From Polytrichum commune (lineage: Eukaryota; Streptophyta; Polytrichopsida; Polytrichales; Polytrichaceae), in contig OX485806.1 in the NCBI GenBank assembly GCA_950295325.1, forward strand, positions 51,147,169-51,211,168: a DNA stretch of 64,000 nucleotides, written 5' to 3'. Numbering within the stretch: the first letter of the stretch is position 1; each line of letters begins with the position of its first letter. A program made the position numbers and the translations under genes. The notes beneath the pieces were generated by a model. That model had not been told where the DNA came from and searched no databases. It saw only the letters and a program-made list of their open reading frames with translations. Of the stretch, positions 48,375 to 59,110 are shown in pieces.

Positions 48375-48950
48375 TGAGGACATCAATCTCCTTTAGTGGG
48401 GGAGAGACGCTAGTAGCACACTTAGCTTCGAGCCAATGCCGTCCACAACATGTACTTGTTCTTTGAGTTAAGGCAATAAAGTCCAACTTTAGTGGTGCAA
48501 AGAAAAAAATATGAGATGAGGTCCTAGTCTTGTACTTGTGTTTGGTTAGTGGAAGAGGGGGAATAGACATGCCAAACTAGGTTGGGTAAGCCAAGTAATT
48601 GGGGGCCATGGTTTGGAGGGGCCTTGGATAAAACCAAGAAACTTCTTAGTTGTGGGCTTGTCCGGGCGGGGGCAACGTGTTGGCGTGTGCTCATAAAAGT
48701 CCTACCCGCGAGCTAACGAGAGTTGGCACATGGGAATCATGAACCCATGTCTCGAAAGAGCAAAGTGCGAACCGAGTCGGGCGGGACTTGGCATCACCTC
48801 CATGCGATCAAGGCGTGGCTTAACAAGGGAAAGCCATCTCAGAATTGCAACTGAGACAACTTAGTGTAAGCGTTGAGGTCTCGCCTAGATGTGTCATGTT
48901 AGGTTAGTGGAGCCTAACGGGACGACACTTCTATGTGAGCGTAGAGCGGG
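48375..48950 (+). repeat. Polypurine tract and LTR-like sequence of the third gypsy family
   Basis: TTTAGTGGGGGAGAG at 48392 is a polypurine tract. What follows matches 33495-34025 over about 530 bp, including GAATAGACATGCCAAAC, GGTTGGGTA and GCGTGGCTTAACAA. No 5' partner is found for either element. Confidence 0.65.
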
Positions 48951-50203
48951 GAGCGGAGAGGAATTAAATTTAGTAAACTTCTTAGACCAAATTTAGAATT
49001 ATTTTTAAAAATTGGAATATGCTCAAAATATTCCAGATTGTCCTAAAATAGTAAAAATTGTAACCTATTTCTGTGGAATATATAGGTCCAAAAATAAATC
49101 AAAAGGCCCTAAATTTGAAATGGGGTCATTACATTTGGAAATCGGGAAGTGCTAAAGTGATAGAAAATTAAGATAAAACAGATAAGTATATGATAAAACC
49201 AATGATGAACCAAGAAAGAACGAATGAAATTTTTTTTATCGAAATTGGTATAATTGAAGAATGAGTCAATAAAAATAGAAAGGGCGATCAACTTGCTTCG
49301 TTTTTATTCCATCACTTTTGTCTTTGTCCTATGTGTGAGTCAACTCTAGAGCTTGGACTCCAACAATTATTGTTTGTGGTCGAAGATATTATCTTCAGCT
49401 GTATATAAATGAGGACATAAGTTATACTCATATCCAATACGGATGTAGAGACATGCATACAATGGGAGAGGAGAGAGACATGTTTGTTGGCCTACAATGG
49501 GAGAAGGAGACTAGAAGTCTAGAAGATCCCAATGTTCCCTTTAATCCATCGTCGGAACATGATATAGGTGCTGGAAATCAACATAGTGATGACTATGAGC
49601 TCACTCCATTTTCGCAGTCCACACAAGCATGGAGGTGGAGGATGCAGGAGGAGCAAAACGATATGCAAAAAATGATAAAAGGCGAGGTGATGTGCAGGAG
49701 AAGGACGAAACAAGGTGCATGAATAGTGAGGCAAATGATGCGCATGATTTGAATGAAGACAAGTCAATCGACACGGAGCAAGAAGTCAAGATGGTAGGTG
49801 AATCTTCGAGGTCTTTGTCGTTTCACGATAGGATGAGAGGATTATCGCCGCATCGTCGTCCATTGAAGGATCGAATGAGGGATAAAATGGTTTCGTACGT
49901 TGATATGCTTCGACCGGGTCCACCTCGATCAAGAAGGGACGACGAAAAGAAGTCCGAAGCATGTAGGAGGATGGAAACACGGAAGTATAGTTGATAGACA
50001 TAGTAGGCATGCTAATCTGAACATGTAGCGTTCAACAGTGAGAGAGTCATTTGATACAATTCCGCATTGTAATAAAACATCTTGAAGGGAATAAAAATAA
50101 TCCATTGGATTATATTTATTATAGCAAATAATTATGAGTTCACATGATGTCCACAATTGGCACATCTAGTAGGACACAATGTATTGGTAGGCTGAGATGA
50201 ATT
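48951..50203. other. No recognised gene; two overlapping plus ORFs
   Basis: Plus ORFs at 49453-49722 (89 codons) and 49629-49994 (121 codons) give charged, low-complexity products, for example SLSFHDRMRGLSPHRRPL. They match no family I recognise. They may be an accessory or leader part of the neighbouring transposon or chance. The rest is AT-rich. Confidence 0.35.
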
Positions 50204-53100
50204 CTAGGAAGTAGATTGTGTCAAAAAAACCCCTTCGAGGATGAGTTTGACTTCATTGAAGCTAAAGGTCGGGGCGTGAATGAACAAATTCACTTCCGCA
50301 TCCAAATTAGAAACCTTGATGAATATGTAATAGAGATGCTTACAATTCAAATAAGAATTTTGTTTGCGGCCGAACTTGGAAATCATATTCAAGAAGCATG
50401 CGCAATTGCACTCTGGAAGAGAATTCACTGTCACTTGGTAGATGGGGGGTTGCGGTTCTGACTTAGACTGCAAAGTGATAATGCAACCAAATCCCAGTTG
50501 AGGGATCACAGTTAACTTCAGAACAGTACCATGCATAGCTTCAGGAGAGGCAACCATCTGCCTCTGCTTTGCCGAAGGTGCGCTGCTAGATCGCCGAACA
50601 ACCTTGGACAATCTTGTCGGAGGGATGAAGTCTGGGTGTTCTGGAATACGGATTCTAGACATATCCAGTGGGGGAGCGGAATTGGTGAAGAGTCGAGTTG
50701 GTGTGATTCGCTCCTTTGGTGGGAGTTGAAAACCTGCGTTCTCAAGCGCGAAGATCTCCGAACAGGTGAGGTTGGTACCAATTTTGACGGGCCAGATTGG
50801 GGGAATAGGAGGTTTGTGATCATCAACAGAGAACGGCATGACCCATTTATGACAAAGGCTCTTTACACAACGCTCGATGTCGTCTGGGAAAAAAGACGAA
50901 GTCCATGCGCTCCTCCGCTTGGAATTTGTAATGATGCCACATATCGGTGTAGGTTGGAGTAGGGACGCTCTTATTATTGGTGACGATTCTTGCGGTGCAC
51001 TTCTTCGTGCCAGCATGATTAGCCCAACAAGACTTCCCAGAGGTATGGGGTATGCGGGCAATATGCCAAAGAGAGACATCTACTTTGGTTTCTTGTACGG
51101 CAGTGACACGATGAAAACCAATTCCTGCTGGAGAAGGCACTTGAACCTCTTGTACAGACGGGGAAGACTCCTCAATGATAGTATGTAATGGTACTGGTTG
51201 AGATCAAGTGACTCGCTTAGCGGGGCAAGGGCGAGAGAAGTTGACGGTATCGGGGCGGTGGGTCTCGCCATCATCACCAATTGGAGTGTCCGGTCTTCGC
51301 TTCTGCAATCCAAACACCTTGGCGCCCTCAAGGTGTGGATCGCGAGTGCAAAATTCTTCCCCACCGGGCATGTCAAGCAAGACCTTCTGCAACACTATGG
51401 GGTCGCCAGTACGTTGAGCTCGACGTTGAGCTACCCTGAGCTTCAGTTCTTCTTTGCTTGGACCATCACCGCCAATTCCACCTTTAAGGAATTGGTAGTA
51501 TGTAACAATTTGTAAGAAGGCGCGAATGTAGTTGTCCACTGTAGCCACGTATAGATCTCCACCCTTGTTGCCGGAGGCTTGAAACCACTTGTTGTGGACG
51601 GACTCCGCAAGATTACACGACGGCATCTCGGCCAACTGGTCTTGGGTCAAAACTTTTTCATGATTGGAGAAATCAAGTATTAGAGGGCGTACAGAGAGAG
51701 GAAAGTGAATCCAGGAAAATACAATAATGAATCATAAGGGAGATGTACCAGTTCCATGAAACCACCCCATTGAAGGTAGCGGAAGTGCCAAAAAGCAAGC
51801 CAGAGCCGGAGGTGCTTGAGACCGTCCTCACTTGTACAATTCGATGACGCCCACTAAGCCTTGATAGCTAGGTACCTAGTCTCCGCCTCTTCCATAGATG
51901 ACGCATTCCGATATTGAAGGCACAGGTGTCTATATTGGTCTTGTAACTCATGTTTTATATACGATTACGTATGTTTCTCGAGCGATTGTTTCCAGTGAAA
52001 ATAACAAGTGCGATCACGGCCTCCATTGGAACTTTAGGATCTCCTGAACCATACACAATGTGCACAGCGTTCCAATTGGCTTGGGCATTGTCTGCCATGA
52101 AGCCTATGAAGTTTGGATGTGGGATATCGTGCCGGGCCATGACGTGGTTGAGGTTCTGCTAGAAAAGAACTTGGGCATCCTTATCCTCCGATTGGAAATC
52201 ACAACAGGAAATGGTCATGACTCGTTGATAAGTCCCATCGTACACCTGAGCGGCCATGGTGGTCCACCCTTTGACCCGCTTGATGTGATCGGACATCATC
52301 TAGGCGTTCTCAAGGTCCCCACCCGGTTGCATCCGTAGAACCAAATCCATTCCACTTCCTGAACCAACCTCCAACATCTTGAAGACGAACACCTTATCCG
52401 CATCGTCACCTTGTCCTTGGAATTGATTCCGTTGGACGTAGGCCCAATTGCTAACGCCTTGAAGCTTTGCGATGCCATCCATAATACCGAACATCCGCAA
52501 ATATTTGAAAGAGGTAACCTTAGAGCGAAGGTTTGGGGAATTCAACTCTCTATAGCTCTCAAACACGGGTTCGAGCTCTTTTAAGGAGAGGAGACGGTGT
52601 GTGTCATTATCGGCAGAAAGGAGGAACTCACCAACAATGTCCTTGCTGGCTTCAAGGACGATCTTGTTGTGGGTGGCTTGAGGCGTACGCTCAACGTGCT
52701 CCTCGATAAGTGCATTGATGCACTTCCGGCTGTCTCTGCAGTCTCCAACCTTCACTGGATGTTGATGAGTACCGATATGAATGCATGCTCTTTGGGAGGA
52801 CATTTTCCCATGGACGTAGAAGATTTTTGCGTCGCATAGTGCAATGCATTTGGGAGGCTCTTTGCAAATCCTACACACAAGAATAGATCCGGATGGCACA
52901 ATGCAAGAGAGAGGGAAAGGATCTTTAGTGAAACCTTCAAATTCTGTGTCGTTGACCTTAGAGGTACGATGGGCGCGTTGAAGGTAATCGCAATTCGGGT
53001 TTTGGCACTGGAGGTGGCCAACGCAACTGGAGGAGCGAAAAACAAGGCCCATGTGGGAGCACACGAACACCAAAAGTTCCGGATAGGCGTTTTTCAATGC
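50204..53100 (-). pseudogene. MULE-like transposase remnant with SWIM zinc finger
   Basis: Minus-strand blocks in order. 53097-52300 (265 codons) has Cys pairs (CQNPNC, CRICKEPPKC) and RACIHIGTHQHPVKVGDCRD. 52290-51955 has VYDGTYQRVMTISCCDFQSE and FIGFMADNAQANWNAV, which read like the DDE core of MULE transposases. 51950-51740 has DQYRHLCLQYRNASSMEEAE and WLAFWHFRYLQWGGFMEL. 51650-51204 is an open 148-codon stretch. 51079-50204 ends in a SWIM finger, C-N-C (residues 224-226) and C-K-H (246-248), the CxCx(n)CxH pattern. N-terminal zinc region, DDE and SWIM is the MULE order. Stops and shifts join the blocks, and no terminal inverted repeats were found. Confidence 0.6.
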
Positions 53101-53104
53101 CTAA

Positions 53105-54735
53105 TCCGGTCTGTCTAGATGATCCGAGTATCGTCCAAGGATTCTGTGAAGTGCAGGATGTTGGGGACGCAATTTCCCTGCTTGAAAGTCGACCACCGGC
53201 CGGATATCCCGATCCGGATAGTCCTTTGGAAGTCTTTGTTCCGGGTCTTGCCTTCCGGATTGGACCTCTCTAACTAAGTCTTACTCCTACACAAATCTTT
53301 CCTCAACACCTACCTACCTACTTCCTACCTACATTGATGATTGGGTTCATCCGGTGAAGACGTCCCTATATGGTCAAAATCCGGATTTCTCTCACAACCA
53401 CTCTGGATCGGCCTAATCTTTCTTGGCAGGTCACATAGAGAATCCGGATGGTTCTCGGAACTACAATGACAGAAAGGTTAAGTTCGGCCGGAGATCTGTT
53501 AATCCGGGATAACTAGGCGATCCGTACCACTTTCCGGATTACCCCGCCCAAAGACTGTGAGAGCTCTTCAAAAGGTCGGATGGCGTAAGTCCGGCACCTT
53601 CCGGATCTTACCCAGGCATCCGGAATAACGAGGTTTCCTTCCCACTACACTCAAAAAGGAGCCATAGTACTATAGTCGGATCAGATCCGGGTTTCCTCTC
53701 CTTTGTCCTATCCGTACTTCCTACTCATCCATTCCCTCTAGATCAGCAACACTTCTCCTAACAGTCCGTGCACAAAACAAGTCAGAATGGGTGGAGAACT
53801 AGAGCTTTGTTTGAATGGAAAGAGACAAAATACAACATCAAAGAGAAGAACCCTTCTCAAGCTCCTTATTCAGCCTTAAGTAAAGGCCACAATCCCTAAC
53901 TACTGGTGGCGGCCCAGGCGGCCGCCCTGAAAACCCTAGGCAGCGAGAAATCCGGAAAACGCGTCCTTCGCGGAATTTCCGGATCTCGATCTGTTTTTTG
54001 TGCTGACAGAATTTTGAATTCACAGTCTCGCCAAAAACATCCTAAACTTTGTCTGCTTAATTCTGACCTACCTACTGCTACTCTACCTAAGTCTAAACTA
54101 AGTGGTCCGATGCTTCTTCGAAGCCATCTCGTCCTTGGGTTGACTCGCGGGTCCGCTGATGGCGGAAGAGCCTCTCGATCCGGATTCCGGATTCCGGTGG
54201 CTGGGAAGTTCCGACCGGCTGACTGAGACATGCTCCCTCTCATCTTCCTCTCGCTCTTCCGGCATTTTGCTTCGTGGCCTCAAACCCCCAACAATACCCG
54301 AATTCTTTCCTCTGGAATTCTACCCGCTAATCACTAAGGAATCCCAGCAAACCAACTGCTGGTGACTCGGAAAAACAACTCACCACTCGTTCTCTCAACA
54401 AAGCCGCTCGCGCAAATGGCTCGGAGGAGAGGGAAATTAGTCTTAAGTACTCTCTCTCTCCTCCTCACGGGTCTGGTTTCGTAACCGTTTCCTCCGCAAC
54501 CGTTCGGAGTCCGTTGTAACCGCCTCCCGGTCCGGACGCTGTGGACCGGACCGTTCCTAAACGGTCCTCCCTGGTCAATATCCGGTCCGGCCAAAGTGTC
54601 CGTTTTAACCATTTTAACGCGTAAGGCGGATGCCTAGAACCTTATTTCTTAAAACAACTAACCTACCCTAGGAAACCCTACTTTAATAACAACCTCAAGG
54701 TATTATCCGGGTATTAATCCGGTTAGGAAGCCAAT
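53105..54735. repeat. TCCGGAT-rich segment within the MULE-like locus
   Basis: About 25 copies of TCCGG/CCGGA, many as ATCCGGAT or TCCGGATT, are spread over 1.6 kb in both orientations and stop sharply at both ends. It separates the transposase block from the upstream minus ORF. It could be an intron, a promoter-like region or a separate insertion whose transposase binds the motif. ORFs inside (115 codons on minus) look like chance. Confidence 0.6.
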
Positions 54736-55543
54736 CCGGACTTCCGTGGATTTTTGGGCTCCCACAGCCCATGTCATTGGTGATATTGGTGGTCTGGGTT
54801 TTGGTCCAAACATGGCCGTCATAGCATTTGTCCATGCCGTCCATGGATTTGGCCTTCGTATGAGAGGAGGAGACGACTACTCGGGGGAGGACAAACATCT
54901 GATTCCCATCAAAGCGAGGTGGCAAGAAATTCACCTCTTCAATTTGTAAGGTGTCATAATCCAGCTTCTTGAGGATGTTTTTCCTACCGGGCATGGAGGC
55001 AAGAGTACGTAGGCATTGAAGAATGGAAATGGGGGGTTTGGCAAGGGCAGGAGAAAGAGGAGATAGAAGAGGCAGAGCAACAAAGGTGGAACGGATGGAT
55101 GATGGGGAAGGCTTGTGAATGGGATTGGATATGGGGGGCTCATCACCATCGGAGGAATCGGAAAGATGTATGACAGTGTGTACACCGGGTTCAATTTTAA
55201 CTTTGACCAGGGGAGGAGTGTTGAAAGTGGAAGCAGAGAAATGGGGAGGGGTACGGATTTCCGTGGATACATTCGTACAAGGAACGGGGAGTCTGTACAC
55301 CCTATGTTTACCAGCGCAGAGTTCCCACATTGAAGATCCATTGTCGGCAACCCTAGGATTCTCACGCATGGTCAATGACAACAAGGAAGTAACACTATCA
55401 TAAATCTCGCGTTCGACCCATATTGTACTATCTTGCAACGAAAACCTGATACTAAGGTGAAGGGAAGAGACAAATGCAAATCCGTTCGCATCAATGGGGG
55501 AAAGAAGAGGGGTCCCGTTGCCATTGGCACGGAGCTCAACCAT
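54695..55543 (-). CDS. Hypothetical protein upstream of the MULE-like transposase
   Basis: A 282-codon open frame on the minus strand, unusually long for this window. The product is Ser/Pro-rich with VIHLSDSSDG near residue 125, which resembles a SUMO-interacting motif (hydrophobic core plus acidic Ser). I do not recognise the family. Position and strand suggest it is the N-terminal exon or an accessory ORF of the transposon at 50.2-53.1 kb. The last 40 or so codons run into the TCCGGAT segment, so the true end or donor site is uncertain. Confidence 0.4.
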   Translation of the reverse strand: MVELRANGNGTPLLSPIDANGFAFVSSLHLSIRFSLQDSTIWVEREIYDSVTSLLSLTMRENPRVADNGSSMWELCAGKHRVYRLPVPCTNVSTEIRTPPHFSASTFNTPPLVKVKIEPGVHTVIHLSDSSDGDEPPISNPIHKPSPSSIRSTFVALPLLSPLSPALAKPPISILQCLRTLASMPGRKNILKKLDYDTLQIEEVNFLPPRFDGNQMFVLPRVVVSSSHTKAKSMDGMDKCYDGHVWTKTQTTNITNDMGCGSPKIHGSPDWLPNRINTRIIP

Positions 55544-56330
55544 TTATGATACACATGGAATTGTGGATGAGGAAGCCATGGACAAAGAGAGGGACGAATA
55601 ATAGAAAAATCCAAAAAAAAAATGAGGCACGGCTAACTGAGAATTGTAAACCCTAAACGTTGAACAGTGGTACTATAAAGGTAAGAGAAGGTCGGTGAAG
55701 GGTCATTTTGTGAGTGAAGTAAAGGGATGCCCAGAGAGTAGAGAGCACGAAAGAGAGGGGAGCTGGAACGCACACATGAAGGAACCAGACTAAAATACAG
55801 TCTCCACAATCGATCCAGTAAAGAAGCGTAAGAAGAGAAAGGGAGGGACGAGTTTCAGCACTTCGAAACAGAGGAGACGGAGAGAACTAAAGAAGGAGGA
55901 AACATGCATAGAAGGAAGAGGGACCCCATTAGACTCGCAGAATACGTGTGGAGTGGACAAAGGAGGGTTGAATCTGCAGTCGATAGACAAAGAAAGGGAG
56001 GACAGTGGTTCACAAACACCATCTATGGCAGAGAGTGAGCATCGCAACAGTTCCAATCAGAGCGGGTCCCGCGAGGAGAGAAGGGAGAATTCGATGAATA
56101 CTGTAATTTGTCGTAAAACTTATATGCACAAGGGGTATTTCAAGATTTAGGTTTATGGGAATATGACACATGAAATTCAATTATCTAAATATGGAAGAGA
56201 ACTTGCAAAGAATAGGACAAGCAATATATGGAAAGGGCTAAGGAAATAAGAAGGAACCTTGAGTGGGAGGCATGCGCATGGGTGGGATTGACACCCACCT
56301 GCCTGCATTATAGCAAAATCCTTAGTTGGT
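55544..56330. other. No gene seen
   Basis: A purine-rich stretch (GAGAGGG, GGAGGAAAC words) upstream of the minus ORF, possibly its promoter or the end of the transposon. ORFs of 65-88 codons carry no motif. Confidence 0.4.
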
Positions 56331-56404
56331 TATGGACTAGAGAACGACCCTCTAGGATCCGAGAGGGTCTTTCATTGAGGGCTTGAGGACTAGATTGTGA
56401 ATTC

Positions 56405-56690
56405 AAGGTTGTATATGTTCAATGTGTAGATAAGGCAAAGTTGTGTGGACTAGTTCGATTGATAGTGTCGGGTAGGACATAAGGACCATATTTTGAATTG
56501 AAGGTAGTGTATGTTGTATGAGTAGATAGGGTAAACTTGTGTGCACTAGTTTGGTTGATAGTGCCGGAAAAGACATAAGGACTAGATTTTGAATTGAAGG
56601 TAGTGTGTGTTGTATGAGTAGATAGGGTAAACTTGTGTGCACTAGTTCGGTTGATAGTGTCGGGTAGGCCATAAGGACTACTTTCTGAAT
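56405..56690. repeat. 96-bp tandem repeat, three units
   Basis: TAGATAGGGTAAACTTGTGT-like starts at 56427, 56523 and 56619, each 96 bp apart, with CACTAGTT.GGTTGATAGTG and AGGACATAAGGAC in each. They precede and resemble the flank of the 140-bp satellite monomers but lack the palindrome. Confidence 0.8.
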
Positions 56691-57099
56691 TGAGGTATAG
56701 GGTTATTGAATTGACTACATATCACTTGTGTGGACTAGCTCGGCTTAGTTGTTGGGAGGCGGCCAAAAAACCAGATTTTGAGGTTTATGTTGTGAGGCAT
56801 GTATGTGTAGTTAGGGTTTACTTGTGTACGCTATTTCGGCTTATAGTTGAGAGTCGGCCATGAGGACCGGATAGGCCATAAGGACTAGTTTTTCAATTGA
56901 GGTTTAGGGTTTTGAATTGACTACATATCACTTGTGTGGACAAGCTTGGCTAGTTGTTGGGAGGCGGGCAAGAGACCAGATTTTGAGGTGAATGTTGTGA
57001 GGTATGTATGTGTATGTAGATATGTCTTGTGTGTTGTGGTTCGGCCTAGTTGTAAATGGGCTAGAATAGGACCCTAGAATAATGTATGTATATAGGTTC

Positions 57100-59110
57100 A
57101 AAAGGGCCAGATTTTGATTTGAATGTGTGTGAGCCATGTATATTGAACTAGATATTCCTTGTGTGTTTTGGTTCGGCCTAATTGTAAATGGGTTGGAATA
57201 GGACCCTCTCGGATCCGAGAGGGTCATGGGGTAGGCTCAAAAGGGCCAGATTTTTGCTTTGAATGTGTGTGAGGCATGTATGTTTAAATGGATATTTCTT
57301 GTGTGTTGTGGTTCGGCCTAGTTGTAAATGGGCTGGAATAGGACCCTCTCGGATCCGAGAGGGTCAAAGGGTTGGCTTATAAGATTAATGGATAGCATAA
57401 TCCATTAATTCAAATATTGGATAGAAATGTGTGTAGGGCATGTATGTTTAACTACATATTTCTTGTGTGTTGTGGTTCGGCCTAGTTGTGTATGGGCTGG
57501 AATATGACCCTCTTGGATCCGAGACGGTCATGGAGTAGGCTCAAAAGGGCCAGATTTTGATTTGAATGTGTGTGAGCCATGTAAATTGAACTAGATATTC
57601 CTTGTGTGTTGTGGTTCGGCCTAGTTGTAAATGGGCTGGGACAGGACCCTCTCGGATCCGAGAGGGTCAAGGGGTTGGCTCATAAGGGCCAGATTTTGAT
57701 AGAAATGTGTGTAGAGCATGTATGTTTAACTACATATTTCTTGGGTATTGTGGTTCGGCCTTAGTTGTGTATGGGCTGGAATAGGACCCTCTCGGATCCG
57801 AGAGGGTCATCGGGTAGGCTCATAAGGGCCTGATTATGATAGAAATGTGTGTGAGGCATATATGTTTAAATGGATATTTCTTGTGTGTTGTGGTTCGGAC
57901 TAGTTGTGTATGGGCTGGAATATGACCCTCTCGGATCTGAGAGGGTCAAGGGATTGGCTCCTAATGGTCAGATTTTGATAGAAATGTGTGCGAGGCATGT
58001 ATGTTTAAGTAGATATTTCTTGTGTGTTCTGGTTCGGCCTAGTTGTAAATGGGCTGGAATAGGACCCTCTCGGATCCGAGAGGGTCATCATGTAGGCTCA
58101 TAAGGGCCTGATTATGATAGAAATGTGTGTGAGGCAGATATGTTTAAATGGATATTTCTTGTGTGTTGTGGTTCGGACTAGTTGTATATGGGCTGGAATA
58201 GAATCCTCTCGGATTCGAGAGGGTCATGGAGTAGGCCCCTGAAGGGTCATGTTTTAATTATGATGTGTGTGAGGCGTGTATGTTCAACTACATATTTCTT
58301 GTGTTTTGTGGTTCGGCCTAGTTGTGTATAGGTTGGGATAGGACCCTCTCGGATCCGAGAGGGTCATGGGGTTGGCTCATAATGGCCTGATTTTGATTGA
58401 AATGTTGTGAGGCATGTATGTTCAACTAGATATTTCTTGTGTGTATTTGGTTCGGCCTAGTTGTGTGTGGGTTGGAATGGGACCCTGTCGGATCCGAGAG
58501 GGTCATGGAGTAGGCCCCTAAAGGGCCAAATTTTGATTTGAATGTGTGTGAGCCATGTATGTTGAACTAGATATTCCTTGTGTGTTGTGGTTCGGCCTAG
58601 TTGTGTATGGCCTGGAATAGGACCTTCTCGGATCCGAGAGGGTCATGGGGTTGGCTCATAATGGCCAGATTTTGATAGAAATGTGTGTGAGGCATGTATG
58701 TTTAACTAGATATTTCTTGTGTGTTGTGGTTCGAACTAGTTGTGTATGGGCAGGAATAAGACCCTCTCGGATCCGAGAGGGTCATGGAGTAGGCCCTTGA
58801 AGGGCCTGATTTTGATTTGAATGTTCTGATGCATGTATGTTTATGTAGATATTTCTTGTGTGTTGTTGTTCGGCCTAGTTGTGTGTGGCCTGGAATAGGA
58901 CCCTCTCGGATCCGAGAGGGTCATGGAATGGGCCCCTGAAGGGCCAAATTTTGATTTGAATGTGTATGAGCCATGTATGTTGAACTAGATATTCCTTTTG
59001 TGTTGTGGTTCAGCCAAGTTGTGCGTGGGCTGGGATAGGACCCTCTCTGATCCTAGAGGGTCATGGGGTTGGCTAAAAGGGACCTGGTTTTGATTGAAAT
59101 GTTGTGAGGC
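57100..59110. repeat. Palindromic satellite, monomer about 140 bp, 14 palindromes
   Basis: The 24-bp perfect palindrome has half-site GACCCTCTCGGA. It occurs, with small changes in some copies, at 57202, 57342, 57506, 57645, 57785, 57924, 58063, 58201, 58342, 58481, 58621, 58760, 58899 and 59039. Spacing is 138-141 bp except one of 164. Between palindromes each monomer has GGCC.GATTTTGAT, ATGTGTGTGAGGCATGTATG, AGATATTTCTTGTGTGTTG and GGTTCGGCCTAGTTGTG. Single related palindromes also lie outside at 56346 and 60924. Confidence 0.95.
57384..57409. repeat. Small hairpin inserted in one satellite monomer
   Basis: ATTAATGGAT and ATCCATTAAT flank AGCATA. This perfect 10-bp stem explains the single 164-bp spacing in the array. 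Confidence 0.85.

Larger units (their letters stand above)
44880..48950 (+). mobile_element. Ty3/gypsy element, third family, with quadruplicated segment
   Basis: Order: gag end (44905-45170), spacer, RT tail (45480-45690), RNase H segment repeated four times (45691-46607), RNase H end, integrase zinc-binding region, integrase core, C-terminus, chromodomain remnant, polypurine tract and LTR-like DNA to about 48920. The zinc knuckle, protease and the RT catalytic core are missing. It is the same family as 32500-34090. Confidence 0.8.

Noticed and set aside
53896-54243. Overlapping plus and minus ORFs of about 110 codons
   Set aside because: Both arise from TCCGGAT-rich low-complexity DNA and share no known motif.
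57100-59110. CRISPR-like array
   Set aside because: The palindromes are regularly spaced, but the intervening 115 bp are themselves repeated, so this is a satellite and not repeats with unique spacers. The host is eukaryotic.
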